A stretch of DNA of 64,000 nucleotides from Streptomyces sp. 71268 (lineage in GTDB: Bacteria > Actinomycetota > Actinomycetes > Streptomycetales > Streptomycetaceae): contig NZ_CP114200.1 in NCBI RefSeq assembly GCF_029392895.1, positions 2,015,001 to 2,079,000 of the forward strand, written 5' to 3'. Both the position numbers and the translations under genes were made by a program. The notes below the pieces were generated by a model. The model was not told where the DNA came from, searched no databases, and saw nothing but the letters and a program-made list of their open reading frames with translations. Shown piece after piece: positions 11,469-19,974 of the stretch. Position 1 is the stretch's first letter. Each line of letters begins with the position of its first letter.

Positions 11469-11756
11469 TTACTTGGCGCCCGCCGCACCACGGCGGATGC
11501 CGAGGCGCTCGACGAGCACGCGGAAGCGCGCGATGTCCTTCTTCGCCAGGTACTGCAGCAGGCGGCGGCGCTGACCGACCAGGAGCAGCAGACCACGGCG
11601 GGAGTGGTGGTCGTGCTTGTGCGTCTTGAGGTGCTCGGTCAGGTCCGAGATGCGACGCGAGAGCATGGCCACCTGGACCTCGGGGGAGCCGGTGTCACCC
11701 TCCTTGGTGGCGAACTCGGCCATGATCTGCTTCTTCGTTGCGGCGTCGAGCGACAC
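11469..11756 (-). CDS. rpsO: 30S ribosomal protein S15
   Basis: 95-aa primary 16S rRNA-binding protein of the small subunit platform. The sequence runs [15 protein letters not shown], then [17 protein letters not shown], then [22 protein letters not shown], all diagnostic for S15. The start is a GTG at 11756 with GAAGGAG 6 nt upstream; the longer open frame has no support. It is followed by a strong hairpin and then pnp, the classic rpsO-pnp order. Confidence 0.98.
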   Translation of the reverse strand: MSLDAATKKQIMAEFATKEGDTGSPEVQVAMLSRRISDLTEHLKTHKHDHHSRRGLLLLVGQRRRLLQYLAKKDIARFRVLVERLGIRRGAAGAK

Positions 11757-12103
11757 GCATACTCCTTCAAGGATTCTCGTTTGGCCACCGAGTGCCCCCG
11801 GTCTCATTCGCGGGGGAGCTTCCATGACTCGGAAGGCGGGGTCCGCTGAGCGCAGCTTCCAGAGCCTCCGGAAGCGCGTACACACACGGCCGTCACACAG
11901 CGTACCAGCCATGCGGGTGAGCCCTCACCGCGGGCGACCCACGGGCCGCGCCGGGGCCTCACCGCTCCGCCGTGGGCCGGCCGGGTGGGCCGGGTGAGCC
12001 GGGTGGACTTACGGGCGGGACGCCGTGGGGCACGGGGCCGGTCTCGCGGAGCGCGGGGCTGGACGTACGGGGCACGGGGTCAGCGCCAGGGAGCGCGCCT
12101 CGC

Positions 12104-12138
12104 GGGGCACGGGGCGCGGGGCACGGGGCACGGGGCCA
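12104..12138. repeat. degenerate heptamer array, GGGGCAC/GGGGCGC
   Basis: Four units with one A-to-G change (GGGGCAC, GGGGCGC, GGGGCAC, GGGGCAC) and a partial fifth. A lone GGGGCAC stands at 12069. The array begins 58 bp downstream of the eccD stop (minus strand) and well upstream of rpsO. It looks like a decayed member of the family. Confidence 0.75.
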
Positions 12139-12195
12139 GCCTCGCGGGGCGGCGGACTACAGGGTACGGAGCCTCGGGGCGCGTCCAGCCGGTGG

Positions 12196-13665
12196 TCAGC
12201 CGCTCGTCATGCTCCGCGCCGAGGAGTAGACGTCGAGGACGGCCAGGCACAGCGGCACCAGCGAGAGCAGCAGCGCGCCCTCCGCCAGGTCCGAGACGCG
12301 GCCCCAGAAGGGGGTCAGCCCCTTCTTCGGGATGATCAGGCCGAGCGCGACGATCAGCGCCGCTCCGGCGGCGATGGCGCCCACCAGCCACACGGTGCGT
12401 ACGTCCATCCCGGTCCGGTCGCCGCCCAGCAGCTCCGCCCGCAGGTGGTCGGGGGCGTGCAGCGCGAGCCCGAGCACGAGGAGGCCGATGGCCGCGATCC
12501 CCGCGACGAGGACGCTGGCGACCTGCGAGGTGTAGCGGAAGAGCCTGGCCCGCAGCAGCATGGCCAGGCCGGTGGTCAGGGCGAGTATCTGGCCCCACAC
12601 CGAGTCCGAGAAGCCCAGCACCGCCGCCGCGCCGATCACGACCACGCTGCATCCGCCGACCAGGCCGAGCAGCATCTCGTGCCCGCGCCGCGCCTGCGCC
12701 GCGATGCGTTCGGCGTCGATCGGGTCGGGAGACGGCGGGTCGTCGGGGTCGGCGTCGAAGTCCACGCTGGTCGCGCTGTACGGCGACGCGTAGCCGATCG
12801 GCAGCCGCGCGAAGCGGGTGGAGAGCCCGGGCAGGAAGGCCAGGGTGCCGATCGCGACCGGCGCGCAGACCGCGGCGGCGTCGGTGGCGCTGGCGTCGGC
12901 GAGGATGGCGCAGAACGTGGCGAGCGTCCCGATGGTCGCGGCGAAGGCCGTGGCGACGAACGGCGCGTCACCGTCGGGCGTGAGCGCCACGAGCAGGACG
13001 GACGCCACCAGGACGCAGACGCAACCGAGCAGGAACTGCAACCGCCCGGGCTCCGCGCCCGGGTCCGCCTCGATGATCCCGGAGCCGGCGACCAACAGGT
13101 GTGGCATGGCGCCGAGCCCCAGCGCGATAGCCGACGGGCGGTCGTCGTACACCCGGGCCCGCACCCCGGCCAGCGCCGTCAGCAGCACCGCGGCGACGCC
13201 GGCGACGATGCCGGGCAGGCCGTGCATGGAGTGCCGGTCGGGGTCGGCGTACCAGAGCACGAGGGCCATCAGGACGATCAGCAGCACTCCGCCCACCAGA
13301 CCGGCGCCGCGCAGCATGTCCTCGCGCCACAGGTGCCGGTCGCGGGTGACGGCGGTGGCCACGGCGTCGGACACGTCGTCGAAGACGGTCGGCGGCAGGG
13401 AGTCCGCGAACGGGCGCAGGCTGAGCAGCTCGCCGTCGAGGACGCGCTGCGCCGCGAGCGAGCGGGCGCTGTCGAGGACGGTGCCGTCGCGGCGCAGCAG
13501 GTGGTAGCCGGTGGGCGCGCCCGGAGGCTGGGTCTGGCCGGTCAGCCGAAGGATCTCGGGGTAGACGTCGGCAACCGCGATGTCGTCGGGCAGCGCGACG
13601 TCGATGCGGCTGTCGGGAGCAACGACGGTGACCCGACAGAAGCCGGTCGTTGCGGTCGAACTCAC
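12196..13665 (-). CDS. eccD: type VII secretion integral membrane protein EccD
   Basis: 489-aa membrane component of the ESX translocation pore. Residues about 10-85 form a ubiquitin-like YukD domain (CRVTVVAPDSRIDVALP through LLSLRPF). After a linker, about eleven hydrophobic segments fill residues 118 to 485 (for example GGVLLIVLMALVLWYA and LLVAGIAAIGLLVLGLAL). The GTG start has GAGGGG upstream. It is divergent from eccC with a 175-bp space, a natural place for the two operon promoters. Confidence 0.95.
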   Translation of the reverse strand: MSSTATTGFCRVTVVAPDSRIDVALPDDIAVADVYPEILRLTGQTQPPGAPTGYHLLRRDGTVLDSARSLAAQRVLDGELLSLRPFADSLPPTVFDDVSDAVATAVTRDRHLWREDMLRGAGLVGGVLLIVLMALVLWYADPDRHSMHGLPGIVAGVAAVLLTALAGVRARVYDDRPSAIALGLGAMPHLLVAGSGIIEADPGAEPGRLQFLLGCVCVLVASVLLVALTPDGDAPFVATAFAATIGTLATFCAILADASATDAAAVCAPVAIGTLAFLPGLSTRFARLPIGYASPYSATSVDFDADPDDPPSPDPIDAERIAAQARRGHEMLLGLVGGCSVVVIGAAAVLGFSDSVWGQILALTTGLAMLLRARLFRYTSQVASVLVAGIAAIGLLVLGLALHAPDHLRAELLGGDRTGMDVRTVWLVGAIAAGAALIVALGLIIPKKGLTPFWGRVSDLAEGALLLSLVPLCLAVLDVYSSARSMTSG

Positions 13666-13840
13666 CAGAGTGCCCCTCTGTTTGGCGTCTGTTGGACAGG
13701 TGCGCGCCCGGTCACCCTACCTACCTTGGTGTCAGAGCGTGTCAGTAGGATCACGCATACGAGGTGAGAAGCCGGCACTACGGGCGCTTCTGTCCGGAAT
13801 TTCCCGAAGTCGCCGCCGTAATACGGGGATTGGTGCACCG

Positions 13841-16800
13841 GTGAGTCAGATCGTCGTCAAGCGTCCGCCGCGCGCGTTACCTTCCGAGGTGCCATCGGAC
13901 GAGCTGCGGCTCGAACCGCCGCCCGAGCTGCCCCGCGGGCAGCAGGAGGGCGTGCTGATGCAGCTCCTGCCGATGCTCGGCATGGGGTCGTCCGTGGTGT
14001 TCTTCTTCATGCCGGGCGCGGCGCCGTTCATGCGGATCATGGGCGCGCTGATGCTGGTCTCCACGGTGGGCATGGTGATAGCGCAGATCGTGCGCTACCG
14101 GCGTGGCACGCAGGGCCAGTTGGCGGACGTGCGCCGGGACTACCTGAAGTACCTGGCCCAGACCCGGCGCCAGATCCGGCGCACCGCGCGGGCCCAGCGT
14201 GACGCCCAGTTCTACCTGCATCCCGCGCCGGACCAGTTGTGGTCCCTGACGGTGGACGCGAGCGCGCGCCCGTCCGGTGACGCGGCGAGCCGGGTGTGGG
14301 AGCGGCGGATCAGCGACGCGGACTTCGGGCAGGTACGGGTCGGGCTCGGCGCACAGCAGCTCGCCACGCCGCTGGTGACCCCCGACACGGCGCCGGTCGA
14401 CGAACTGGAGCCGCTGTCGGCCGGCGCCATGCAGCGGTTCGTGGCGGTGCACGGCGCGCTGGACGGGCTGCCGATGGCCATCTCGCTGCGCCGCTTCTAC
14501 CACCTGACCGTCTCGGGGGAGCCACGTTCGGCGCACGGCCTGGCGCGGGCGCTGGTGGCCCAGTTGGTGGCGCTGCACTCGCCGGAGGACCTGCTGGTCG
14601 CGGTGGTGGCGGCGCCGGGCGCGGTGCCGCGCTGGGACTGGACGAAGTGGCTGCCGCACGCGCAGCTGCCCCAGGCGGTGGACGGGGCGGGCTCGAAGCG
14701 GCTGTTCGGCGACGACCTCGGCGAGTTGGAGGAGCTGCTCGCCGGGCGGCTCGACGGGCGGCCCCGGTTCAACCGCGACGGCCAACCCCTGCTCGACCAG
14801 CCACACCTGGTGATCGTCCTCGACGGCGGGGTGGTGCCGCCGGACTCGGTGTTCGCGGCGCCCGAGGGGCTGCAGGGCGTCACCATCGTCGAGGTGGTCT
14901 CCGGCGAGCTGGACGAGCTGCGCGGCGGCCTGTCGGTGGACGTGCGCCCGGGCCGGCTGACCCTGGACTCCGGCACCGGGGTGCGGTACGAGGGCGTGCC
15001 GGACACGCTGTCGCCGGAGGCGGCGGAGGCCCTGGCCCGCCAGCTCGCCCCGCTGCGGATGGGCGGCGGGGACGACGACGAGCCGCTGCTGGCCAACCTG
15101 GACTTCACCGACCTGCTGGGGCTCGGCGACGCGGCCGCCGTGGACGTCACGCGCACCTGGCGCCCGCGCACCCAGTCGGAGCGGCTGCGGGTGCCGATCG
15201 GCGTGGGTGAGGACGGCCAGCCGGTGATGCTCGACCTCAAGGAGGCCGCGCAGGAGGGCATGGGGCCGCACGGGCTGTGCGTCGGCGCGACCGGCTCCGG
15301 CAAGTCGGAGCTGCTGCGCACGCTGGTGCTGGGGCTCGCGGTGACGCACTCGTCGGAGACGCTCAACTTCGTCCTCGCCGACTTCAAGGGCGGCGCCACC
15401 TTCACCGGCATGTCCCGCATGCCGCACGTCTCCGCGGTGATCACCAACCTGGCGGACGACCTCACGCTGGTCGACCGGATGGGCGACTCGATCCGTGGCG
15501 AGCTCCAGCGCCGGCAGGAGTTGCTGCGTTCGGCCGGCAACTTCGCCAACATCCACGACTACGAGAAGGCGCGCACCGCCGGGGCCCCGCTGGAGCCGCT
15601 GGCCTCGCTGGTCCTGGTCATCGACGAGTTCAGCGAACTCCTCACCGCCAAGCCGGACTTCATCGACATGTTCATCCAGATCGGCCGCATCGGCCGCTCG
15701 CTCGGCGTGCACCTGCTGCTGGCGTCGCAGCGCCTGGAGGAGGGCCGGCTGCGGGGCCTGGACACCTATCTGTCGTACCGGATCGGGCTGCGTACCTTCT
15801 CGGCCGCCGAGTCCCGCACGGCCCTCGGCGTGCCGGACGCGTACCACCTGCCATCCGTCCCCGGATCCGGCTACCTGAAGTTCGGCACGGAGCAGATGAC
15901 CCGCTTCAAGGCGGCGTACGTCTCCGGCGCGTACCGCACGGGCGCGCCGGCCTCCCCCGGTGGTCCGCTGCCGATCGAGCGGCGCCCCGTGGTGTTCACG
16001 GCGGCGCCGGTCCCCATCGCGTACGGCCTGCCGGACCCGCGGACCTCGGCGACCGCGCCCCACACGGGCGAGGACCCGATGGTCGACACGGTGCTCGACG
16101 TGATCGTGCGCCGCCTGGAGGGGCAGGGGCAGCCGGCGCACCAGGTGTGGCTGCCGCCGCTGGACGAGGCGCCGTCGCTCGACCAGTTGCTACCGCGGCT
16201 GTCCACCTCCCCCGAGCGGGGCCTGCACGCGCCCGAGTACACGCGCCTGGGCGGCCTCGTCGCCCCGCTCGGCCTCATCGACAAGCCCTTCGAGCAGCGC
16301 CGCGAGGTGCTGTACCGCGACTTCTCCGGCGCCGCGGGGCACATGCTGGTCGTCGGCGGCCCGCAGTCCGGCAAGTCCACGCTGCTGCGCACCCTGATCG
16401 CCTCGTTCGCGCTCACCCACACGCCGCAGGAGGTGCAGTTCTACGGGCTCGACTTCGGCGGCGGCGGCATGTCCGCCCTCGCGGACCTGCCACACGTGGG
16501 CGGCGTCGCCTCGCGCCTGGACCCGGAGCGGGTACGGCGCACGGTCGCCGAGGTCGCCGGCGTGCTCGCGCGCCGCGAGGAGTACTTCCGGGCGAACGGC
16601 ATCGACGGCATCGGCTCCTACCGCCGCCAGCGCGCCGCCGGGCACCTCCCCGACCAGCCGTGGGGCGATGTCTTCCTGTTGATCGACGGCTGGGGGCCGT
16701 TCAAGCAGGAGTACGAGATGCTGGAGGGCGTCGTGACCGACATCGCGGCCCGCGGCCTCGGCTACGGCGTGCACATGGTGATCACCGCCTCGCGGTACAT

Positions 16801-17821
16801 GGAGCTGCGGGCCAACCTCAAGGACCAGCTCCTGGGACGCCTCGAACTCCGCCTCGGCGACTCCTTGGACTCCGAGTTCGATCGCAAGGTGGCCGCCAAC
16901 GTGCCGGCCGGGGTGCCAGGTCGCGGCCAGGTACCGGAGAAGCTGCACTTCATGGCGGCGCAACCGCGCGTCGACTCAGCCAGCGATCCGGACGGCCTCT
17001 CCGACGCCACCGCGAACCTGGTGCGCGCCGTCAGCACGCACTGGCCGGGCCCGCACGCCCCCGCCGTCCGCCTCCTGCCCCGCCGGCTCTCCTCCGACCG
17101 TCTGCCCAAGGGCTTCGAGTTCCCCGAGCGCGGCATCGCCATCGGCATCGACGAGACCAACCTGGAGCCGGTGTACGTCGACTTCGAGACCGACCCGTTC
17201 TTCCTCATCTTCGGCGAGAGCGAGTCGGGCAAGACGGCGCTGCTCCGCCTCATGGCGAAGCAGATCACGGAGCGGTACGGGGCGGACGAGGCGAAGATCG
17301 TCGTGGGCGACTACCGGCGCTCCCTTCTGGAGACCATCCCCTCGGAGCACCTGTTGGAGTACGCGCCGGTCGCCTCCGCGCTCCAGACGCACATGGACGC
17401 CATCAACACCGTGATGGAACGCCGCGCGCCGCGCTCCGACGTGACCCCGCAGCAGTTGCGGGACCGTAGCTGGTGGTCGGGTCCGCAGTTGTTCGTCCTG
17501 ATCGACGACTACGAGCTCGTCTCCACCAGCAGCGGAAACCCCCTCGCCGTGCTCACGGAGAATCTCCCCTTCGCGCGCGACGTCGGCATCCGCTTCATCA
17601 TCGCCCGCAACTCGGCCGGCGCGTCCCGTTCGTCCTTCGAGCCCTTCATGCAGCGCATCAAGGAGCTCGGCGCCCAGGGCGTCGTCCTCTCCGGCGACCG
17701 AGGCGAGGGCGAGGTCCTGGGCAACGTCCGCCCCCGGGCCCTCCCTCCTGGCCGGGGCGTGTTCGTCTCCCGGCGTCGTGGGACGCCGCTGGTGCAACTG
17801 GGCTGGTTGCCGGAGAACTGA
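13841..17821 (+). CDS. eccC: type VII secretion ATPase EccC
   Basis: 1326-aa FtsK/SpoIIIE-type motor that recognises and drives WXG100 substrates. Two transmembrane helices lie near residues 45-85 (VVFFFMPGAAPF, MGALMLVSTVGMVIAQIV). Three ATPase domains follow with Walker A motifs GATGSGKSE (about 483), GGPQSGKST (about 838) and GESESGKTA (about 1124). The first also has the Walker B string LVLVIDEFSELL. All three P-loops are intact and the two halves are fused in one polypeptide, as in most actinobacteria. The GTG at 13841 (MSQIVVKRPP) is preferred to the 87-codon upstream extension that overlaps eccD. Confidence 0.97.
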   Translation: MSQIVVKRPPRALPSEVPSDELRLEPPPELPRGQQEGVLMQLLPMLGMGSSVVFFFMPGAAPFMRIMGALMLVSTVGMVIAQIVRYRRGTQGQLADVRRDYLKYLAQTRRQIRRTARAQRDAQFYLHPAPDQLWSLTVDASARPSGDAASRVWERRISDADFGQVRVGLGAQQLATPLVTPDTAPVDELEPLSAGAMQRFVAVHGALDGLPMAISLRRFYHLTVSGEPRSAHGLARALVAQLVALHSPEDLLVAVVAAPGAVPRWDWTKWLPHAQLPQAVDGAGSKRLFGDDLGELEELLAGRLDGRPRFNRDGQPLLDQPHLVIVLDGGVVPPDSVFAAPEGLQGVTIVEVVSGELDELRGGLSVDVRPGRLTLDSGTGVRYEGVPDTLSPEAAEALARQLAPLRMGGGDDDEPLLANLDFTDLLGLGDAAAVDVTRTWRPRTQSERLRVPIGVGEDGQPVMLDLKEAAQEGMGPHGLCVGATGSGKSELLRTLVLGLAVTHSSETLNFVLADFKGGATFTGMSRMPHVSAVITNLADDLTLVDRMGDSIRGELQRRQELLRSAGNFANIHDYEKARTAGAPLEPLASLVLVIDEFSELLTAKPDFIDMFIQIGRIGRSLGVHLLLASQRLEEGRLRGLDTYLSYRIGLRTFSAAESRTALGVPDAYHLPSVPGSGYLKFGTEQMTRFKAAYVSGAYRTGAPASPGGPLPIERRPVVFTAAPVPIAYGLPDPRTSATAPHTGEDPMVDTVLDVIVRRLEGQGQPAHQVWLPPLDEAPSLDQLLPRLSTSPERGLHAPEYTRLGGLVAPLGLIDKPFEQRREVLYRDFSGAAGHMLVVGGPQSGKSTLLRTLIASFALTHTPQEVQFYGLDFGGGGMSALADLPHVGGVASRLDPERVRRTVAEVAGVLARREEYFRANGIDGIGSYRRQRAAGHLPDQPWGDVFLLIDGWGPFKQEYEMLEGVVTDIAARGLGYGVHMVITASRYMELRANLKDQLLGRLELRLGDSLDSEFDRKVAANVPAGVPGRGQVPEKLHFMAAQPRVDSASDPDGLSDATANLVRAVSTHWPGPHAPAVRLLPRRLSSDRLPKGFEFPERGIAIGIDETNLEPVYVDFETDPFFLIFGESESGKTALLRLMAKQITERYGADEAKIVVGDYRRSLLETIPSEHLLEYAPVASALQTHMDAINTVMERRAPRSDVTPQQLRDRSWWSGPQLFVLIDDYELVSTSSGNPLAVLTENLPFARDVGIRFIIARNSAGASRSSFEPFMQRIKELGAQGVVLSGDRGEGEVLGNVRPRALPPGRGVFVSRRRGTPLVQLGWLPEN

Positions 17822-17892
17822 CGGGGGTGGGGGTGGGAACGGGCCCGCCCCCGCCCCCGCACTGGGTCGGTGGCGCACAGGCCCGGCACGCG

Positions 17893-17929
17893 CGTCGGCC
17901 CGACGGTTCGGGGAACCGTCGGGCCGACG
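17893..17929. terminator. bidirectional terminator between eccC and esxA
   Basis: A perfect 17-bp stem pairs 17893-17909 (CGTCGGCCCGACGGTTC) with 17913-17929 over a GGG loop. It lies between the convergent eccC (plus) and WXG100 genes (minus), about 70 nt and 20 nt from their stops, so it can serve both. Confidence 0.85.
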
Positions 17930-17949
17930 TGTGCGTGCTGCGGGGAACC

Positions 17950-18237
17950 TCAGATGCGGAACTGGGCCGCGGCGGCCTTGTCCGTGGCGCGGTAGCCCTC
18001 CGTCGCGTCGTCCAGGGCGCGCGCGATCTGGTGCAGCGTGCTGGTCAGCTCGTTGACCGAGGTGTTCCACTGCGTCTGGGTCTCGTGGAAGGCGATCTGC
18101 GCGTCACCCTCCCACGTCGAGACGACGCGCTCCACGCGCCGGTGCAGCTCGTCGAGTTCGGTCTTCAGCGTGTTCGCGGTCGTACGGACGTCATTGGCGG
18201 CCGTGGTCACGGTCTCGTACGTAACGAGCAGGGACAT
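17950..18237 (-). CDS. esxA: WXG100 family type VII secretion protein, EsxA-like
   Basis: 95-aa helical-hairpin protein secreted by ESX systems, usually as a dimer with a partner WXG100 protein. The turn motif WEG is in STWEGDAQ near residue 43. The C-terminus carries YRATD, which fits the YxxxD/E secretion signal that EccC recognises. The ATG at 18237 has AAGGAGAG just before it. It is the last gene of a five-gene minus-strand unit, 37 bp after the other WXG100 gene. The name follows Streptomyces usage by position; in mycobacteria the partner with YxxxD is called EsxB. Confidence 0.92.
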   Translation of the reverse strand: MSLLVTYETVTTAANDVRTTANTLKTELDELHRRVERVVSTWEGDAQIAFHETQTQWNTSVNELTSTLHQIARALDDATEGYRATDKAAAAQFRI

Positions 18238-18274
18238 CTTCTCTCCTTGGGTCAGTTCAGAGGAATGGTGGTCG

Positions 18275-18616
18275 TCAGGCCATGTCGAGAATGCGACTCT
18301 GGCCGCCGCCCTCGCCGCCCTGCATGTTCTTGAACTTCTGCAACTGGTCCAGTTCTTGCTGCGAGAACCCGTCACGGCTCATCTTCATCGCCTGCTCGAT
18401 GAGGACCAGCAGCTCACGAATCTTGCGGGCATGCAGGTTGACCCCACTCTGAAGCTGGTTGTACGCCCCCGCGGCCGAACCCTTCCAGCCGCTCTCGATC
18501 CGGTCCACCACAGCATTCAGTGACCGGATCTTGTTTTCCAGCGAACTCTCCATCAGGTCCAGGTCGTTGATGAGCTGCGTGAGTTCGGCCTCGGTTACCT
18601 TCAGATTTCCGGCCAT
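18275..18616 (-). CDS. esxB: WXG100 family type VII secretion protein, EsxB-like
   Basis: 113-aa WXG100 protein: MAGNLKVTEAEL, a first helix, the turn WKG in ESGWKGSAAGAYNQL near residue 45, then a second helix. An extra C-terminal stretch of about 20 residues (QGGEGGGQSRILDMA) has no YxxxD/E motif, so secretion probably depends on pairing with the neighbouring 95-aa protein. The gene follows the first mycosin by 45 bp. The ATG is preceded by GGAGGGAAG. Confidence 0.92.
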   Translation of the reverse strand: MAGNLKVTEAELTQLINDLDLMESSLENKIRSLNAVVDRIESGWKGSAAGAYNQLQSGVNLHARKIRELLVLIEQAMKMSRDGFSQQELDQLQKFKNMQGGEGGGQSRILDMA

Positions 18617-18661
18617 GACGTGCTTCCCTCCGTTTTTCGTACGTTGAGTCGTGCTGGTCGG

Positions 18662-19939
18662 TCAATACATGCTTGAGCGAGGTTGGCGCCGTCGCAGATA
18701 GAAGACAGCCCCACCAATGACCGCGATGCCGGCGCCCGTTCCCAGCACCGGCCACAGAAGGCCGGACCCTCCGTCGTCACCCCCGTCGCCACCGCTGACC
18801 GCGACCCCCTCGGCCGCGCGCTGCGCGTCTTCGGAATCCGAGCCCTTGTCGCTGCCCGGAGCCGATCCGGAAGGCGCTGCGGACGGCTGCTGCGTTGGCT
18901 TCGCCTGCTCCTTCTCCTTGGGCAGCAACGGGTTGACATCGGGATCACCCGGATCACCCTTGCCGTCAATCAGCACCTGCCCCGGCCGGATAATGCCGTA
19001 CCCGATGTACTTACTGGGTACTTTCCCCTCCGGCTTACTCGCGGTCTGCATCATCACGCGGAGGACCTGGTTGTTCGTCCAGGTGGGGTGCTTGGACCAG
19101 ATGAGGGCAGCGGAGGCGGAGGCTAGGGCGGTGGCGGGGCTGGTGCCGCCACTTCTGCAAAGCCCTTGGCCGCTCTTGCACCTTGCTGGAATGTCCACGC
19201 CGGGGGCTGCCAGCTTCACTTGCGGCCCGTAGGTGGAGAATTTAGCCACCTTTCCAGAGCGATCAACCGCCCCTACGCCAACCACTCCGGGAAAGCTCGA
19301 TGGATATCCAGGGGCGTTACTCCTTTCAGCATCATTCCCTGTCCCCGCGAAGATCAAGAGACCTTTTCCGCGAGCATAGTCGACAGCACTCTTGAGCTGT
19401 CTCAGTGGTCGATCGAGTGAGCCTGCCGTCCCTGGCACCAAGGCTCGCGAAGTCTGCGAGAAATTAATAATGCGTGCACCATTATCAGCAGCATATCTAA
19501 TGGCCTGAGCCCAGACTTCCGCAGACCCGCCGATCGACGTACCGCCGTAACCGGTCTGCAAGGACATGACCCTCGCCCCGGGGGCGATGCCTTGCACACC
19601 TCCCGAGCTGGCTGTGCCAGCGATCAACGAGGCCATCGCCGTTCCGTGACTGCGGCCACTGCCGCCGTTCGCCGGCGGATCGCCGGCAAAGTTTCTCTCA
19701 TCCACTACACGCCCTCGCAATTCGGGAACCTGATCTACACCCGAATCGATAACGGCGATAGTCACTCCCTTCCCCGTACTCACTGGCCATAACTCTTCAA
19801 CGCTCATCGCGTCGAGATGCCACTGGCGATCCTGAAAGTCGTCAGCAGCAGCGGGAGAGACCGTCCATATCGACCCAACTCCTAGGAGCACGAGCAGGTG
19901 GACTACGCCTCGTCGCCAATGGCTCAGTGAAGAAGGCAT
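18662..19939 (-). CDS. mycP: type VII secretion-associated mycosin (S8 serine protease), first copy
   Basis: 425-aa membrane-anchored subtilisin-like protease. It has a signal peptide (to about residue 33), the catalytic triad Asp65 (AVIDSGVD), His98 (GRSHGTAMAS) and Ser267 (GGTSPATALAS), and the oxyanion Asn202. A Pro/Ser/Asp-rich linker (residues about 335-385) leads to a C-terminal transmembrane helix and an RRRQPR stop-transfer tail. Mycosins stabilise the ESX membrane complex and process substrates. AGGAGAA lies 8 nt before the ATG. Codon use is oddly AT-rich in places (19455-19500). A second mycosin is at 24511-25818. Confidence 0.93.
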   Translation of the reverse strand: MPSSLSHWRRGVVHLLVLLGVGSIWTVSPAAADDFQDRQWHLDAMSVEELWPVSTGKGVTIAVIDSGVDQVPELRGRVVDERNFAGDPPANGGSGRSHGTAMASLIAGTASSGGVQGIAPGARVMSLQTGYGGTSIGGSAEVWAQAIRYAADNGARIINFSQTSRALVPGTAGSLDRPLRQLKSAVDYARGKGLLIFAGTGNDAERSNAPGYPSSFPGVVGVGAVDRSGKVAKFSTYGPQVKLAAPGVDIPARCKSGQGLCRSGGTSPATALASASAALIWSKHPTWTNNQVLRVMMQTASKPEGKVPSKYIGYGIIRPGQVLIDGKGDPGDPDVNPLLPKEKEQAKPTQQPSAAPSGSAPGSDKGSDSEDAQRAAEGVAVSGGDGGDDGGSGLLWPVLGTGAGIAVIGGAVFYLRRRQPRSSMY

Positions 19940-19974
19940 GCGCGCTATTCTCCTGGTGATTCAGCAGGGTGTGG

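Noticed and set aside
13877-16141. 754-codon minus-strand open frame
   Set aside because: Shadow of eccC, whose three Walker motifs are on the plus strand.
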